Positions 7,279 to 7,649 of a DNA stretch of 7,649 nucleotides are shown piece after piece. The position numbers were made by a program, and so were the translations under genes. The notes below the pieces were generated by a model. It was given only the letters and a program-made list of their open reading frames with translations, did no database searches and was not told the DNA's origin. The DNA is from JABCPO02 sp963513115 (GTDB lineage: Bacteria > Bacillota > Clostridia > TANB77 > CAG-508), in assembly GCA_963513115.1 (NCBI GenBank), contig CAUPPN010000045.1, positions 1 to 7,649 of the forward strand. The letters are read 5' to 3'. The first letter of the stretch is position 1. The number at the start of each line of letters is the position of its first letter.

Positions 7279-7370
7279 TATTAATAAGTTAAATAAATAT
7301 TTAGTTTTATATAATTTACTAGAATTAAAAAGTATATAAAAAAGTAAGTAAATAAAAGATGCAAAACATT

Positions 7371-7404
7371 AAAAAAGGAAGTGAAATTAATCACTTCCTT
7401 TTTT
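7371..7404. terminator. Bidirectional terminator between ileS and a convergent gene
   Basis: AAAAAAGGAAGTGA (7371-7384) and TCACTTCCTTTTTT (7391-7404) are perfect 14-base inverted repeats around the loop AATTAA. On the plus strand the GGAAGTGA stem ends in six T, which stops ileS transcripts. On the minus strand the same symmetry gives six T after the stem, which stops the convergent gene whose stop codon is at 7425-7427. The rest of the 7279-7424 spacer is plain AT-rich sequence with nothing further I can support. Confidence 0.93.
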
Positions 7405-7424
7405 GCTAATTAAATTTTAGATAA

Positions 7425-7649
7425 TTAAATTGTGAAAGGAATATCTTCTTCAAATAAAGTAATATTATTATAACTAATATATGCAGATATTATTATACTT
7501 TCTAAATCTAATATTAGCCTTTTTAAATCAATTACTGCAAATTCAGCTTGTATTGGGTTATTACATTTTCTTTTATATTCTAATAATGTTTTAGAAATAT
7601 TTTTAAATAATATTTCTGAATATTTTTTGATATTAGCATTTTCATTTTC
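7425..7649 (-). CDS. Unrecognised convergent protein, C-terminal 74 residues
   Basis: Read on the minus strand from the window edge, the frame is open for 74 codons and ends in TAA (complement of 7425-7427), 20 bases before the shared terminator, as expected for a real convergent gene. The visible end begins ENENANIKKYSEILFK and finishes FEEDIPFTI. It is rich in I, L, K, E and N and is probably helical through the middle (about 8-58), with no membrane segment, metal motif or known signature. A single cysteine lies at visible residue 29. I do not recognise the family. The start, the N-terminal domains and any promoter lie beyond the window. The alternative is chance open reading in AT-rich DNA, but stops are common in such sequence and the placement against the terminator argues for a gene. 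Confidence 0.7.
   Translation of the reverse strand, partial: ENENANIKKYSEILFKNISKTLLEYKRKCNNPIQAEFAVIDLKRLILDLESIIISAYISYNNITLFEEDIPFTI

Noticed and set aside
1..7649. Insertion sequences, phage genes, defence or toxin-antitoxin modules
   Set aside because: No transposase, integrase or nuclease motif, no long terminal repeats and no paired small genes were found in any readable frame.

Overview
The window is a very AT-rich, Gram-positive-type chromosomal segment. Three things point to a low-GC Bacillota, probably Clostridia or Tissierellia-like: a sortase-type LPETG cell-wall anchor, a tRNA-Ile T-box leader in front of an isoleucyl-tRNA synthetase gene, and strong GGAGG ribosome-binding sites. 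Arginine is encoded mostly by AGA and all visible stops are TAA. I cannot name the genus.

Layout: (1) 1-1068, plus strand, is the 3' end of a gene for a long charged coiled-coil surface protein. It ends in a small beta-rich domain, LPETG, a membrane helix and a short charged tail, and is closed by a hairpin terminator at about 1129-1157. (2) 1244-3586, plus strand, is a 780-residue membrane protein that joins an ABC-2/GldF-like permease to a GldG-like auxiliary domain. It has its own promoter region with short symmetric and repeated elements, and no ATPase gene lies beside it. (3) 3587-4050 is a regulatory intergenic region with a consensus promoter, a complete T-box riboswitch with an AUC specifier and a competing terminator/antiterminator, then an odd A-rich tract with 4-base periodicity before the Shine-Dalgarno. 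(4) 4051-7278, plus strand, is a complete eukaryote-like (type 2) ileS. (5) A strong bidirectional terminator at 7371-7404 separates ileS from a convergent minus-strand gene, of which only the last 74 codons (7425-7649) are visible and which I do not recognise.

The genes look like separate transcription units rather than one operon. ileS is under tRNA-Ile charging control. The surface protein and the GldFG-like protein both concern the cell envelope, but a terminator divides them. No clearly new multi-gene system is visible. The least ordinary item is the stand-alone fused GldF-GldG protein, followed by its promoter architecture and the 4-mer periodic leader of ileS.
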